The notes beneath the pieces were generated by a model that was not told where the DNA came from, made no database searches, and worked only from the letters and a program-made list of their open reading frames with translations. A program made the translations under genes and the position numbers. Positions 30,522 to 30,567 of a stretch of 30,567 nucleotides of DNA are shown in pieces. Within the stretch, counting starts at the first letter, position 1, and each line of letters opens with the position of its first letter. Source of the stretch: Priapulus caudatus (taxonomy: Eukaryota; Priapulida; Priapulimorpha; Priapulimorphida; Priapulidae); assembly GCF_000485595.1 (NCBI RefSeq), contig NW_014577257.1, positions 193,716 to 224,282 of the forward strand, in the 5' to 3' direction.

Positions 30522-30567
<46 letters not shown>
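30370..30567. repeat. GA-rich tract ending in (GA)n at the window edge
   Basis: GAGAAAGAGAGAAAGA-type units, then a pure (GA)n run from about 30526 to the last base. The window ends inside this repeat. Confidence 0.92.

Overview
This is a repeat-rich, gene-poor stretch of an animal genome assembly. The evidence for a eukaryote is two spliced exons with GT/AG junctions, long dinucleotide and tetranucleotide microsatellites, CpG-dense patches and degenerate CCCTAA (TTAGGG-type) interstitial telomeric repeats. TTAGGG telomeres argue against most arthropods (usually TTAGG). A non-arthropod invertebrate metazoan is my best guess, but the species cannot be named from sequence alone.

Layout, left to right. 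Positions 1-4539 are strongly G-poor on the + strand: a degenerate pyrimidine/adenine-rich part (1-2085), then a dense array of a unit of about 22 bp with core CACCTCCTCCCATCTCA (2085-4539). An abrupt junction leads into a CpG-rich single-copy patch (4540-4860), then GA and GATA microsatellites, single-copy DNA, a minisatellite of about 23 bp whose units look like RFX 'X-box' palindromes (6628-6945), and a polypyrimidine tract (7030-7510). From 7581 to about 17040 the sequence is mostly single-copy. It holds the last two coding exons of a mitochondrial 2-oxodicarboxylate carrier (SLC25A21-like, + strand, 9314-9366 and 9723-9784) with poly(A) signals, a foldback MITE-like element just downstream (about 10068-10313), weak candidate exons at 10.7-11.6 kb, a CpG-rich region with a long open frame (13666-14560), and two blocks of degenerate telomeric repeat (15324-15560 and 16082-16297). 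A second array of the 22-bp satellite (17042-20173) ends at a run of 25 N (20174-20198).

Immediately after the gap the window starts again: 20199 onward repeats position 1 onward. Over 5,133 bp I see no difference. From 5134/25332 the two copies still align but differ by many 1-2 base indels, until alignment stops at 7580/27812. The right copy then continues into different DNA (AT and GT repeats, a possible TATA-box promoter, GA/GT compound microsatellites, CpG-rich single-copy DNA). The base after the gap matches position 1 exactly, and the divergence is mostly indels, so the simplest reading is an assembly duplication (two contig ends or haplotypes of one locus, with part left as poorly corrected long-read sequence) rather than a biological tandem duplication. 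I cannot prove this from the sequence.

Most long open frames here are translations of low-complexity DNA (Ser/Pro/His-rich from the satellite, Leu/Ser from GA tracts, Tyr/Ile/Ser/Leu from GATA tracts) and are not annotated as genes. The only gene I recognise with confidence is the SLC25A21-like 3' end. The most original signal is the X-box-like minisatellite; a near-canonical X-box also lies in the SLC25A21-like 3' UTR.
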